Of a DNA stretch of 64,000 nucleotides, positions 8,601-24,075 are shown one piece after another. How positions within the stretch are numbered: position 1 is the stretch's first letter; each line of letters begins with the position of its first letter. The translations under genes were made by a program, and so were the position numbers. This DNA is from Auanema rhodensis (Eukaryota > Nematoda > Chromadorea > Rhabditida > Rhabditidae). The notes under the pieces are model-generated. The model saw only the letters and a list, made by a program, of their open reading frames with translations, did not search any database and was not told the DNA's origin. The DNA lies in assembly GCA_964057225.1 (NCBI GenBank), contig OZ059898.1, positions 17,647,267 to 17,711,266 of the forward strand. The letters are read 5' to 3'.

Positions 8601-11600
8601 GTTATCAGATTTGCGCTAGCTTAAAAATGCACCGAGATATCAACTGATATAAGTTCACACTTATATCCTCCATTTTCACCCTGAAGAATTTATTTTTTCG
8701 TTGAATAACATTGTCCATCGTCTTTGCCTTGAAAGAAGGAATCTAAAAACATCTACTTTTTGCTAAATTATTCTGAAATTTTTCGAAAAAATTTTTGTCA
8801 AAATGTTTTTGGAAGCAATGTTGAGTGTACATGGAAACTCAACATACACTAATGCATCATTTTTCAAACAATCATAACTAATTTTTGTATTAAGCGTTTC
8901 TCAATGTAGAATAGTGCATTCGATGCAGTTTTGTAAGCTGCGTCGATCTGTTTGATCAGATTTGGGCTAGCTTAAAAATGCACCGAGATATCAACTGATA
9001 TAAGTTCACACTTATATCCTCGATTTTCTCCCTGAAGAATTAATTTTTTCGTTGAATAACATTGTCCATCGTCTTTGCCTTAAAAAAAGGAATCTAAAAA
9101 CATCTACTTTTTGCTAAATTATTCTGAAATTTTTCGAAAAAATTTTTGTCAAAATGTTTTTGGAAGCAATGTTGAGTGTACATGGAAACTCAACATACAC
9201 TAATGCATCATTTTTCAAACGATCATAACTAATTTTTGTATTAAGCGTTTCTCAATGCAGTATAGTGCATTCGATGCGGATTTTTAAGCTGCGTCGATCT
9301 GTGTTGTCAGATTTGCGCTAGCTTAAAAATGCACCGAGACATCAACTGATATAAGTTCACACTTATATCCTCGATTTTCACCCTGAAGAAATAATTTTTT
9401 CGTTGAATAACATTGTCCATCGTCTTTGCCTTGAAAGAAGGAATCTAAAAACATCTACTTTTTGCTAAATTATTCTGAAATTTTTCGAAAAAATTTTTGT
9501 CAAAATGTTTTTGGAAGCAATGTTGAGTGTACATGGAAACTCAACATACACTAATGCATCATTTTTCAAACGATCATAACTAATTTTTGTATTAAGCGTT
9601 TCTCAATGTAGTATAGTGCATTCGATGCGGATTTTTAAGCTGCGTCGATCTGTGTTATCAGATTTGCGCTAGCTTAAAAATGCACCGAGATATCAACTGA
9701 TATAAGTTCACACTTATATCCTCGATTTTCACCCTGAAGAATTAATTTTTTCGTTGAATAACATTGTCCATCGTCTTTGCCTTGAAAAAAAAATCTAAAA
9801 ACATCTACTTTTTGCTAAATTATTTTGAAATTTTTCGAAAAAATTTTTGTCAAAATGTTTTTGGAAGCAATGTTGAGTGTACATGGAAACTCAACATACA
9901 CTAATGCATCATTTTTCAAACAATCATAACTAATTTTTGTATTAAGCGTTTCTCAATGTAGAATAGTGCATTCGATGCAGTTTTGTAAGCTGCGTCGATC
10001 TGTTTGATCAGATTTGGGCTAGCTTAAAAATGCACCGAGATATCAACTGATATAAGTTCACACTTATATCCTCGATTTTCTCCCTGAAGAATTAATTTTT
10101 TCGTTGAATAACATTGTCCATCGTCTTTGCCTTAAAAAAAGGAATCTAAAAACATCTACTTTTTGCTAAATTATTCTGAAATTTTTCGAAAAAATTTTTG
10201 TCAAAATGTTTTTGGAAGCAATGTTGAGTGTACATGGAAACTCAACATACACTAATGCATCATTTTTCAAACGATCATAACTAATTTTTGTATTAAGCGT
10301 TTCTCAATGCAGTATAGTGCATTCGATGCGGATTTTTAAGCTGCGTCGATCTGTGTTGTCAGATTTGCGCTAGCTTAAAAATGCACCGAGACATCAACTG
10401 ATATAAGTTCACACTTATATCCTCGATTTTCACCCTGAAGAAATAATTTTTTCGTTGAATAACATTGTCCATCGTCTTTGCCTTGAAAGAAGGAATCTAA
10501 AAACATCTACTTTTTGCTAAATTATTCTGAAATTTTTCGAAAAAATTTTTGTCAAAATGTTTTTGGAAGCAATGTTGAGTGTACATGGAAACTCAACATA
10601 CACTAATGCATCATTTTTCAAACGATCATAACTAATTTTTGTATTAAGCGTTTCTCAATGTAGTATAGTGCATTCGATGCGGATTTTTAAGCTGCGTCGA
10701 TCTGTGTTATCAGATTTGCGCTAGCTTAAAAATGCACCGAGATATCAACTGATATAAGTTCACACTTATATCCTCGATTTTCACCCTGAAGAATTAATTT
10801 TTTCGTTGAATAACATTGTCCATCGTCTTTGCCTTGAAAACAAAATCTAAAAACATCTACTTTTTGCTAAATTATTTTGAAATTTTTCGAAAAAATTTTT
10901 GTCAAAATGTTTTTGGAAGCAATGTTGAGTGTACATGGAAACTCAACATACACTAATGCATCATTTTTCAAACGATCATAACTAATTTCTGTATTAAGCG
11001 TTTCTCAATGTAGTATAGTGCATTCGATGCGGATTTTTAAGCTGCGTCGATCTGTGTTGTCAGATTTGCGCTAGCTTAAAAATGCACCGAGACATCAACT
11101 GATACAAGTTCACACTTATATCCTCGATTTTCACCCTGAAGAATTAATTTTTTCGTTGAATAACATTGTCCATCGTCTTTGCCTTGAAAAAAGGAATCTA
11201 AAAACATTTACTTTTTGCTAAATTATTTTGAAATTTTTCGAAAAAATTTTTGTCAAAATGTTTTTGGAAGCAATGTTGAGTGTACATGGAAACTCAACAT
11301 ACACTATTGCATCATTTTTCAAACGATCATAACTAATTTTTGTATTAAGCGTTTCTCAATGTAGTATAGTGCATTCGATGCGGATTTTTAAGCTGCGTCG
11401 ATCTGTGTTATCAGATTTGCGCTAGCTTAAAAATGCACCGAGACATCAACTGATATAAGTTCACACTTATATCATCGATTTTCACCCTGAAGAAATAATT
11501 TTTTCGTTGAATAACATTGTCCATCGTTTTTGCATTGAAAAAAGGAATCTAAAAACATCTACTTTTTGCTAAATTATTTTGAAATTTTTCGAAAAAATTT

Positions 11601-14600
11601 TTGTCAAAATGTTTTTGGAAGCAATGTTGAGTGTACATGGAAACTCAACATACACTAATGCATCATTTTTCAAACGATCATAACTAATTTTTGTATCAAG
11701 CGTTTCTCAATGTAGTATAGTGAATTCGATGCGGATTTTTAAGCTGCGTCGATCTGTGTTATCAGATTTGCGCTAGCTTAAAAATGCACCGAGACATCAA
11801 CTGATACAAGTTCACACTTATATCCTCGATTTTCACCCTGAAGAATTAATTTTTTCGTTGAATAACATTGTCCATCGTCTTTGCCTTGAAAAAAGGAATC
11901 TAAAAACATTTACTTTTTGCTAAATTATTTTGAAATTTTTCGAAAAAATTTTTGTCAAAATGTTTTTGGAAGCAATGTTGAGTGTACATGGAAACTCAAC
12001 ATACACTATTGCATCATTTTTCAAACGATCATAACTAATTTTTGTAGTAAGCGTTTCTCAATGTAGTATAGTGCATTCGATGCGGATTTTTGAGCTGCGT
12101 CGATCTGTGTTATCAGATTTGCGCTAGCTTAAAAATGCACCGAGACATCAACTGATATAAGTTCACACTTATATCCTCGATTTTCACCCTGAAGAAATAA
12201 TTTTTTCGTTGAATAACATTGTCCATCGTCTTTGCCTTGAAAGAAGGAATCTAAAAACATCTACTTTTTGCTAAATTATTCTGAAATTTTTCGAAAAAAT
12301 TTTTGTCAAAATGTTTTTGGAAGCAATGTTGAGTGTACATGGAAACTCAACATACACTAATGCATCATTTTTCAAACGATCATAACTAATTTTTGTATCG
12401 AAGATTTCTCACTGTAATATAGTGCTTTTGATGCGGATTTTTAAGCTGCGTCGATCTGTGTTATCAGATTTGCCCTTGCTTAAAAATGCACCGAGAAATC
12501 AACTGATATAAGTTCACACTTATATCCTCGATTTTCACCCTGAAGAATTAATTTTTTCGTTGAATAACATTGTCCATCGTCTTTGCCTTGAAAAAAGGAA
12601 TCTAAAAACATTTACTTTTTGCTAAATTATTTTGAAATTTTTCGAAAAAATTTTTGTCAAAATGTTTTTGGAAGCAATGTTGAGTGTACATGGAAACTCA
12701 ACATACACTATTGCATCATTTTTCAAACGATCATAACTAATTTTTGTATTAAGCGTTTCTCAATGTAGTATAGTGCATTCGATGCGGATTTTTAAGCTGC
12801 GTCGATCTGTGTTGTCAGATTTGCGCTAGCTTAAAAATGCACCGAGACATCAACTGATATAAGTTCACACTTATATCCTCGATTTTCACCCTGAAGAATT
12901 AATTTTTTCGTTGAATAACATTGTCCATCGTCTTTGCCTTGAAAAAAAAATCTAAAAACATCTACTTTTTGCTAAATTATTTTGAAATTTTTCGAAAAAA
13001 TTTTTGTCAAAATGTTTTTGGAAGCAATGTTGAGTGTACATGGAAACTCAACATACACTAATGCATCATTTTTCAAACGATCATAACTAATTTTTGTATT
13101 AAGCGTTTCTCAATGTAGTATAGTGCATTCGATGCGGATTTTTAAGCTGCGTCGATCTGTGTTGTCAGATTTGCGCTAGCTTAAAAATGCACCGAGACAT
13201 CAACTGATATAAGTTCACACTTATATCCTCGATTTTCACCCTGAAGAAAAAATTTTTTCGTTGAATAACATTGTCCATCGTCTTTGCCTTGAAAGAAGGA
13301 ATCTAAAAACATCTACTTTTTGCTAAATTATTCTGAAATTTTTCGAAAAAATTTTTGTCAAAATGTTTTTGGAAGCAATGTTGAGTGTACATGGAAACTC
13401 AACATACACTAATGCATCATTTTTCAAACGATCATAACTAATTTTTGTATTAAGCGTTTCTCAATGTAGTATAGTGCATTCGATGCGGATTTTTAAGCTG
13501 CGTCGATCTGTGTTGTCAGATTTGCGCTAGCTTAAAAATGCACCGAGACATCAACTGATACAAGTTCACACTTATATCCTCGATTTTCACCCTGAAGAAT
13601 TAATTTTTTCGTTGAATAACGTTGTCCATCGTCTTTGCCTTGAAAAAAGGAATCTAAAAACATCTACTTTTTGCTAAATTATTTCGAAATTTTTCGAAAA
13701 AATTTTTGTCAAAATGTTTTTGGAAGCAATGTTGAGTGTACATGGAAACTCAACATACACTATTGCATCATTTTTCAAACGATCATAACTAATTTTTGTA
13801 GTAAGCGTTTCTCAATGTAGTATAGTGCATTCGATGCGGATTTTTAAGCTGCGTCGATCTGTGTTATCAGATTTGCGCTAGCTTAAAAATGCACCGAGAC
13901 ATCAACTGATATAAGTTCACACTTATATCCTCGATTTTCACCCTGAAGAATTAATTTTTTCGTTCAATAACGTTGTCCATCGTCTTTGCCTTGAAAAAAG
14001 GAATCTAAAAACATCTACTTTTTGCTAAATTATTTCGAAATTTTTCGAAAAAATTTTTGTCAAAATGTTTTTGGAAGTAATGTTGAGTGTACATGGAAAC
14101 TCAACATACACTAATGCATCATTTTTCAAACGATCATAACTAATTTTTGTATTAAGCGTTTCTCAATGTAGTATAGTGCATTCGATTCGGATTTTTAAGC
14201 TGCGTTGATCTGTGTTGTCAGATTTGCGCTAGCTTGAAAATGCACCGAGACATCAACTGATATAAGTTCACACTTATATCCTCGATTTTCACCCTGAAGA
14301 AATAATTTTTTCGTTGAATAACATTGTCCATCGTCTTTGCCTTGAAAGAAGGAATCTAAAAACATCTACTTTTTGCTAAATTATTCTGAAATTTTTCGAA
14401 AAAATTTTTGTCAAAATGTTTTTGGAAGCAATGTTGAGTGTACATGGAAACTCAACATACACTAATGCATCATTTTTCAAACGATCATAACTAATTTCTG
14501 TATTAAGCGTTTCTCAATGTAGTATAGTGCATTCGATGCGGATTTTTAAGCTGCGTCGATCTGTGTTGTCAGATTTGCGCTAGCTTAAAAATGCACCGAG

Positions 14601-17600
14601 ACATCAACTGATACAAGTTCACACTTATATCCTCGATTTTCACCCTGAAGAATTAATTTTTTCGTTGAATAACATTGTCCATCGTCTTTGCCTTGAAAAA
14701 AGGAATCTAAAAACATTTACTTTTTGCTAAATTATTTTGAAATTTTTCGAAAAAATTTTTGTCAAAATGTTTTTGGAAGCAATGTTGAGTGTACATGGAA
14801 ACTCAACATACACTATTGCATCATTTTTCAAACGATCATAACTAATTTTTGTATTAAGCGTTTCTCAATGTAGTATAGTGCATTCGATGCGGATTTTTAA
14901 GCTGCGTCGATCTGTGTTATCAGATTTGCGCTAGCTTAAAAATGCACCGAGACATCAACTGATATAAGTTCACACTTATATCCTCGATTTTCACCCTGAA
15001 GAATTAATTTTTTCGTTGAATAACGTTGTCCATCGTCTTTGCCTTGAAAAAAGGAATCTAAAAACATCTACTTTTTGCTAAATTATTTCGAAATTTTTCG
15101 AAAAAATTTTTGTCAAAATGTTTTTGGAAGCAATGTTGAGTGTACATGGAAACTCAACATACACTATTGCATCATTTTTCAAACGATCATAACTAATTTT
15201 TGTAGTAAGCGTTTCTCAATGTAGTATAGTGCATTCGATGCGGATTTTTAAGCTGCGTCGATCTGTGTTATCAGATTTGCGCTAGCTTAAAAATGCACCG
15301 AGACATCAACTGATATAAGTTCACACTTATATCCTCGATTTTCACCCTGAAGAATTAATTTTTTCGTTCAATAACGTTGTCCATCGTCTTTGCCTTGAAA
15401 AAAGGAATCTAAAAACATCTACTTTTTGCTAAATTATTTCGAAATTTTTCGAAAAAATTTTTGTCAAAATGTTTTTGGAAGTAATGTTGAGTGTACATGG
15501 AAACTCAACATACACTAATGCATCATTTTTCAAACGATCAAAACTAATTTTTGTATTAAGCGTTTTTCAATGTAGTATAGTGCATTCGATGCGGATTTTT
15601 AAGCTGCGTCGATCTGTGTTATCAGATTTGCGCTAGCTTAAAAATGCACCGAGACATCAACTGATATAAGTTCACACTTATATCCTCGATTTTCACCCTG
15701 AAGAATTTATTTTTTCGTTGAATAACATTGTCCATCGTCTTTGCCTTGAAAAAAGGAATCTAAAAACATCTACTTTTTGCTAAATTATTCTGAAATTTTT
15801 CGAAAAAATTTTTGTCAAAATCTTTTTGGAAGCAATGTTGAGTGTACATGGAAACTCAACATACACTAATGCATCATTTTTCAAACGATCATAACTAATT
15901 TCTGTATTAAACGTTTCTCAATGTAGTATAGTGCATTCGATGCGGATTTTTAAGCTGCGTCGATCTGTGTTATCAGATTTGCGCTAGCTTAAAAATGCAC
16001 CGAGACATCAACTGATATAAGTTCACACTTATATCCTCGATTTTCACCCTGAAGAATTAATTTTTTCGTTGAATAACATTGTCCATCGTCTTTGCCTTGA
16101 AAAACGAAATCTGAAAACTTCTACTTTTTGCTAAATTATTTTGAAATTTTTCGAAAAAATTTTTGTCAAAATGTTTTTGGAAGCAATGTTGAGTGTACAT
16201 GGAAACTCAACATACACTAATGCATCATTTTTCAAACGATCACAACTAATTTTTGTATAAAGCGTTTCTCAATGTAGTATAGTGCATTTGATGCAGATTT
16301 GTAAGCTGCGTCGATCTGTGTTATCAGATTTGCGCTAGCTTAAAAATGCACCGAGATATCAACTGATATAAGTTCACACTTATATCCTCGATTTTCACCC
16401 TGAAGAATTAATTTTTTCGTTGAATAACATTAGCCATCGTCTTTGCCTTATAAAAAGGAATCTAAAAACATTTACTTTTTGCTAAATTATTTTGAAATTT
16501 TTCGAAAAAATTTTTGTCAAAATGTTTTTGGAAGCAATGTTGAGTGTACATGGAAACTCAACATACACTAATGCATCATTTTTCAAACGATCATAACTAA
16601 TTTTTGTATTAAGCGTTTCTCAATGTAGTATAGTGCATTCGATGCGGATTTTTAAGCTGCGTCGATCTGTGTTGTCAGATTTGCGCTAGCTTAAAAATGC
16701 ACCGAGACATCAACTGATATAAGTTCACACTTATATCCTCGATTTTCACCCTGAAGAAATAATTTTTTCGTTGAATAACATTGTCCATCGTCTTTGCCTT
16801 GAAAAAAGGAATCTAAAAACATTTACTTTTTGCTAAATTATTTTGAAATTTTTCGAAAAAATTTTTGTCAAAATGTTTTTGGAAGCAATGTTGAGTGTAC
16901 ATGGAAACTCAACATACACTAATGCATCATTTTTCAAACGATCACAACTAATTTTTGTATAAAGCGTTTCTCAATGTAGTATAGTGCATTTGATGCAGAT
17001 TTGTAAGCTGCGTCGATCTGTGTTATCAGATTTGCGCTAGCTTAAAAATGCACCGAGATATCAACTGATATAAGTTCACACTTATATCCTCGATTTTCAC
17101 CCTGAAGAATTAATTTTTTCGTTGAATAACATTAGCCATCGTCTTTGCCTTATAAAAAGGAATCTAAAAACATTTACTTTTTGCTAAATTATTTTGAAAT
17201 TTTTCGAAAAAATTTTTGTCAAAATGTTTTTGGAAGCAATGTTGAGTGTACATGGAAACTCAACATACACTAATGCATCATTTTTCAAACGATCATAACT
17301 AATTTTTGTATTAAGCGTTTCTCAATGTAGTATAGTGCATTCGATGCGGATTTTTAAGCTGCGTCGATCTGTGTTGTCAGATTTGCGCTAGCTTAAAAAT
17401 GCACCGAGACATCAACTGATATAAGTTCACACTTATATCCTCGATTTTCACCCTGAAGAAATAATTTTTTCGTTGAATAACATTGTCCATCGTCTTTGCC
17501 TTGAAAAAAGGAATCTAAAAACATTTACTTTTTGCTAAATTATTTTGAAATTTTTCGAAAAAATTTTTGTCAAAATGTTTTTGGAAGCAATGTTGAGTGT

Positions 17601-20600
17601 ACATGGAAACTCAACATACACTATTGCATCATTTTTCAAACGATCATAACTAATTTTTGTATTAAGCGTTTTTCAATGTAGTATAGTGCATTCGATGCGG
17701 ATTTTTAAGCTGCGTCGATCTGTGTTATCAGATTTGCGCTAGCTTAAAAATGCACCGAGACATCAACTGATATAAGTTCACACTTATATCCTCGATTTTC
17801 ACCCTGAAGAAATAATTTTTTCGTTGAATAACATTGTCCATCGTCTTTGCCTTGAAAGAAGGAATCTAAAAACATCTACTTTTTGCTAAATTATTCTGAA
17901 ATTTTTCGAAAAAATTTTTGTCAAAATGTTTTTGGAAGCAATGTTGAGTGTACATGGAAACTCAACATACACTAATGCATCATTTTTCAAACGATCATAA
18001 CTAATTTCTGTATTAAGCGTTTCTCAATGTAGTATAGTGCATTCGATGCCGATTTTTAAGCTGCGTCGATCTGTGTTGTCAGATTTGCGCTAGCTTAAAA
18101 ATGCACCGAGACATCAACTGATACAAGTTCACACTTATATCCTCGATTTTCACCCTGAAGAATTAATTTTTTCGTTGAATAACATTGTCCATCGTCTTTG
18201 CCTTGAAAAAAGGAATCTAAAAACATTTACTTTTTGCTAAATTATTTTGAAATTTTTCGAAAAAATTTTTGTCAAAATGTTTTTGGAAGCAATGTTGAGT
18301 GTACATGGAAACTCAACATACACTATTGCATCATTTTTCAAACGATCATAACTAATTTTTGTAGTAAGCGTTTCTCAATGTAGTATAGTGCATTCGATGC
18401 GGATTTTTAAGCTGCGTCGATCTGTGTTATCAGATTTGCGCTAGCTTAAAAATGCACCGAGACATCAACTGATATAAGTTCACACTTATATCCTCGATTT
18501 TCACCCTGAAGAATTAATTTTTTCGTTGAATAACATTGTCCATCGTCTTTGCCTTGAAAAACGAAATCTGAAAACTTCTACTTTTTGCTAAATTATTTTG
18601 AAATTTTTCGAAAAAATTTTTGTCAAAATGTTTTTGGAAGCAATGTTGAGTGTACATGGAAACTCAACATACACTAATGCATCATTTTTCAAACGATCAC
18701 AACTAATTTTTGTATAAAGCGTTTCTCAATGTAGTATAGTGCATTCGATGCAGATTTGTAAGCTGCGTCGATCTGTGTTATCAGATTTGCGCTAGCTTAA
18801 AAATGCACCGAGATATCAACTGATATAAGTTCACACTTATATCCTCGATTTTCACCCTGAAGAATTAATTTTTTCGTTGAATAACATTAGCCATCGTCTT
18901 TGCCTTATAAAAAGGAATCTAAAAACATTTACTTTTTGCTAAATTATTTTGAAATTTTTCGAAAAAATTTTTGTCAAAATGTTTTTGGAAGCAATGTTGA
19001 GTGTACATGGAAACTCAACATACACTAATGCATCATTTTTCAAACGATCATAACTAATTTTTGTATTAAGCGTTTCTCAATGTAGTATAGTGCATTCGAT
19101 TCGGATTTTTAAGCTGCGTTGATCTGTGTTGTCAGATTTGCGCTAGCTTGAAAATGCACCGAGACATCAACTGATATAAGTTCACACTTATATCCTCGAT
19201 TTTCACCCTGAAGAAATAATTTTTTCGTTGAATAACATTGTCCATCGTCTTTGCCTTGAAAGAAGGAATCTAAAAACATCTACTTTTTGCTAAATTATTC
19301 TGAAATTTTTCGAAAAAATTTTTGTCAAAATGTTTTTGGAAGCAATGTTGAGTGTACATGGAAACTCAACATACACTAATGCATCATTTTTCAAACGATC
19401 ATAACTAATTTCTGTATTAAGCGTTTCTCAATGTAGTATAGTGCATTCGATGCGGATTTTTAAGCTGCGTCGATCTGTGTTGTCAGATTTGCGCTAGCTT
19501 AAAAATGCACCGAGACATCAACTGATACAAGTTCACACTTATATCCTCGATTTTCACCCTGAAGAATTAATTTTTTCGTTGAATAACATTGTCCATCGTC
19601 TTTGCCTTGAAAAAAGGAATCTAAAAACATTTACTTTTTGCTAAATTATTTTGAAATTTTTCGAAAAAATTTTTGTCAAAATGTTTTTGGAAGCAATGTT
19701 GAGTGTACATGGAAACTCAACATACACTATTGCATCATTTTTCAAACGATCATAACTAATTTTTGTATTAAGCGTTTCTCAATGTAGTATAGTGCATTCG
19801 ATGCGGATTTTTAAGCTGCGTTGATCTGTGTTGTCAGATTTGCGCTAGCTTGAAAATGCACCGAGATATCAACTGATATAAGTTCACACTTATATCCTCG
19901 ATTTTCACCCTGAAGAAATAATTTTTTCGTTGAATAACATTGTCCATCGTCTTTGCCTTGAAAAAAGGAATCTAAAAACATCTACTTTTTGCTAAATTAT
20001 TCTGAAATTTTTCGAAAAAATTTTTGTCAAAATGTTTTTGGAAGCAATGTTGAGTGTACATGGAAACTCAACATACACTATTGCATCATTTTTCAAACGA
20101 TCATAACTAATTTTTGTATTAAGCGTTTCTCAATGTAGTATAGTGCATTCGATGCGGATTTTTAAGCTGCGTCGATCTGTGTTATCAGATTTGCGCTAGC
20201 TTAAAAATGCACCGAGACATCAACTGATATAAGTTCACACTTATATCCTCGATTTTCACCCTGAAGAATTAATTTTTTCGTTGAATAACGTTGTCCATCG
20301 TCTTTGCCTTGAAAAAAGGAATCTAAAAACATCTACTTTTTGCTAAATTATTTCGAAATTTTTCGAAAAAATTTTTGTCAAAATGTTTTTGGAAGCAATG
20401 TTGAGTGTACATGGAAACTCAACATACACTATTGCATCATTTTTCAAACGATCATAACTAATTTTTGTAGTAAGCGTTTCTCAATGTAGTATAGTGCATT
20501 CGATGCGGATTTTTAAGCTGCGTCGATCTGTGTTATCAGATTTGCACTAGCTTGAAAATGCACCGAGACATCAACTGATATAAGTTCACACTTATATCCT

Positions 20601-21618
20601 CGATTTTCACCCTGAAGAAATAATTTTTTCGTTGAATAACATTGTCCATCGTCTTTGCCTTGAAAGAAGGAATCTAAAAACATCTACTTTTTGCTAAATT
20701 ATTCTGAAATTTTTCGAAAAAATTTTTGTCAAAATGTTTTTGGAAGCAATGTTGAGTGTACATGGAAACTCAACATACACTAATGCATCATTTTTCAAAC
20801 GATCATAACTAATTTCTGTATTAAGCGTTTCTCAATGTAGTATAGTGCATTCGATGCGGATTTTTAAGCTGCGTCGATCTGTGTTGTCAGATTTGCGCTA
20901 GCTTAAAAATGCACCGAGACATCAACTGATACAAGTTCACACTTATATCCTCGATTTTCACCCTGAAGAATTAATTTTTTCGTTGAATAACATTGTCCAT
21001 CGTCTTTGCCTTGAAAAAAGGAATCTAAAAACATTTACTTTTTGCTAAATTATCTTGAAATTTTTCGAAAAAATTTTTGTCAAAATGTTTTTGGAAGCAA
21101 TGTTGAGTGTACATGGAAACTCAACATACACTATTGCATCATTTTTCAAACGATCATAACTAATTTTTGTATTAAGCGTTTCTCAATGTAGTATAGTGCA
21201 TTCGATGCGGATTTTTAAGCTGCGTTGATCTGTGTTGTCAGATTTGCGCTAGCTTGAAAATGCACCGAGATATCAACTGATATAAGTTCACACTTATATC
21301 CTCGATTTTCACCCTGAAGAAATAATTTTTTCGTTGAATAACATTGTCCATCGTCTTTGCCTTGAAAAAAGGAATCTAAAAACATCTACTTTTTGCTAAA
21401 TTATTCTGAAATTTTTCGAAAAAATTTTTGTCAAAATGTTTTTGGAAGCAATGTTGAGTGTACATGGAAACTCAACATACACTAATGCATCATTTTTCAA
21501 ACGATCATAACTAATTTCTGTATTAAGCGTTTCTCAATGTAGTATAGTGCATTCGATGCGGATTTTTAAGCTGCGTCGATCTGTGTTGTCAGATTTGCGC
21601 TAGCTTAAAAATGCACCG

Positions 21619-24075
21619 AGACATCAACTGATACAAGTTCACACTTATATCCTCGATTTTCACCCTGAAGAATTAATTTTTTCGTTGAATAACATTGTCC
21701 ATCGTCTTTGCCTTGAAAAAAGGAATCTAAAAACATTTACTTTTTGCTAAATTATTTTGAAATTTTTCGAAAAAATTTTTGTCAAAATGTTTTTGGAAGC
21801 AATGTTGAGTGTACATGGAAACTCAACATACACTATTGCATCATTTTTCAAACGATCATAACTAATTTTTGTATTAAGCGTTTCTCAATGTAGTATAGTG
21901 CATTCGATGCGGATTTTTAAGCTGCGTCGATCTGTGTTATCAGATTTGCGCTAGCTTAAAAATGCACCGAGACATCAACTGATATAAGTTCACACTTATA
22001 TCCTCGATTTTCACCCTGAAGAATTAATTTTTTCGTTGAATAACGTTGTCCATCGTCTTTGCCTTGAAAAAAGGAATCTAAAAACATCTACTTTTTGCTA
22101 AATTATTTCGAAATTTTTCGAAAAAATTTTTGTCAAAATGTTTTTGGAAGCAATGTTGAGTGTACATGGAAACTCAACATACACTATTGCATCATTTTTC
22201 AAACGATCATAACTAATTTTTGTAGTAAGCGTTTCTCAATGTAGTATAGTGCATTCGATGCGGATTTTTAAGCTGCGTCGATCTGTGTTATCAGATTTGC
22301 GCTAGCTTAAAAATGCACCGAGACATCAACTGATATAAGTTCACACTTATATCCTCGATTTTCACCCTGAAGAATTAATTTTTTCGTTCAATAACGTTGT
22401 CCATCGTCTTTGCCTTGAAAAAAAAAATCTAAAAACATCTACTTTTTGCTAAATTATTTCGAAATTTTTCGAAAAAATTTTTGTCAAAATGTTTTTGGAA
22501 GTAATGTTGAGTGTACATGGAAACTCAACATACACTAATGCATCATTTTTCAAACGATCAAAACTAATTTTTGTATTAAGCGTTTTTCAATGTAGTATAG
22601 TGCATTCGATGCGGATTTTTAAGCTGCGTCGATCTGTGTTATCAGATTTGCGCTAGCTTAAAAATGCACCGAGACATCAACTGATATAAGTTCACACTTA
22701 TATCCTCGATTTTCACCCTGAAGAATTTATTTTTTCGTTGAATAACATTGTCCATCGTCTTTGCCTTGAAAAAAGGAATCTAAAAACATCTACTTTTTGC
22801 TAAATTATTTTGAAATTTTTCGAAAGAATTTTTGTCAAAATGTTTTTGGAAGCAATGTTGAGTGTACATGGAAACTCAACATACACTAATGCATCATTTT
22901 TCAAACGATCATAACTAATTTCTGTATTAAACGTTTTTCAATGTAGTATAGTGCATTCGATGCGGATTTTTAAGCTGCGTCGATCTGTGTTATCAGATTT
23001 GCGCTAGCTTAAAAATGCACCGAGACATCAACTGATATAAGTTCACACTTATATCCTCGATTTTCACCCTGAAGAATTAATTTTTTCGTTGAATAACATT
23101 GTCCATCGTCTTTGCCTTGAAAAACGAAATCTGAAAACTTCTACTTTTTGCTAAATTATTTTGAAATTTTTCGAAAAAATTTTTGTCAAAATGTTTTTGG
23201 AAGCAATGTTGAGTGTACATGGAAACTCAACATACACTAATGCATCATTTTTCAAACGATCACAACTAATTTTTGTATAAAGCGTTTCTCAATGTAGTAT
23301 AGTGCATTTGATGCAGATTTGTAAGCTGCGTCGATCTGTGTTATCAGATTTGCGCTAGCTTAAAAATGCACCGAGATATCAACTGATATAAGTTCACACT
23401 TATATCCTCGATTTTCACCCTGAAGAATTAATTTTTTCGTTGAATAACATTAGCCATCGTCTTTGCCTTATAAAAAGAAATCTAAAAACATTTACTTTTT
23501 GCTAAATTATTTTGAAATTTTTCGAAAAAATTTTTGTCAAAATGTTTTTGGAAGCAATGTTGAGTGTACATGGAAACTCAACATACACTAATGCATCATT
23601 TTTCAAACGATCATAACTAATTTTTGTATTAAGCGTTTTTCAATGTAGTATAGTGCATTCGATGCGGATTTTTAAGCTGCGTCGATCTGTGTTGTCAGAT
23701 TTGCGCTAGCTTAAAAATGCACCGAGACATCAACTGATATAAGTTCACACTTATATCCTCGATTTTCACCCTGAAGAAATAATTTTTTCGTTGAATAACA
23801 TTGTCCATCGTCTTTGCCTTGAAAGAAGGAATCTAAAAACATCTACTTTTTGCTAAATTATTCTGAAATTTTTCGAAAAAATTTTTGTCAAAATGTTTTT
23901 GGAAGCAATGTTGAGTGTACATGGAAACTCAACATACACTAATGCATCATTTTTCAAACGATCATAACTAATTTCTGTATTAAGCGTTTCTCAATGTAGT
24001 ATAGTGCATTCGATGCGGATTTTTAAGCTGCGTCGATCTGTGTTGTCAGATTTGCGCTAGCTTAAAAATGCACCG
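21619..24075. repeat. 7-monomer higher-order repeat, copy A
   Basis: 2457 bp, seven monomers. It differs from the next copy at only a handful of positions by eye, far less than neighbouring monomers differ from each other. Confidence 0.85.

Larger units (their letters stand above)
1968..14598. repeat. Satellite zone with mixed variants and local 3- to 5-monomer duplications
   Basis: No single long period holds through this zone. Local copies are visible. The variant tctgaaagttttcg occurs at 4561 and 6316, exactly five monomers apart. The variant gtattgaacg occurs near 6781 and 8184, four monomers apart. The variant ttttctccctgaag occurs near 9022 and 10075, three monomers apart. A divergent form with gcagttttgtaag, gtttgatcag and tttgggctagc is at about 7171, 8929 and 9978. 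Confidence 0.8.
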
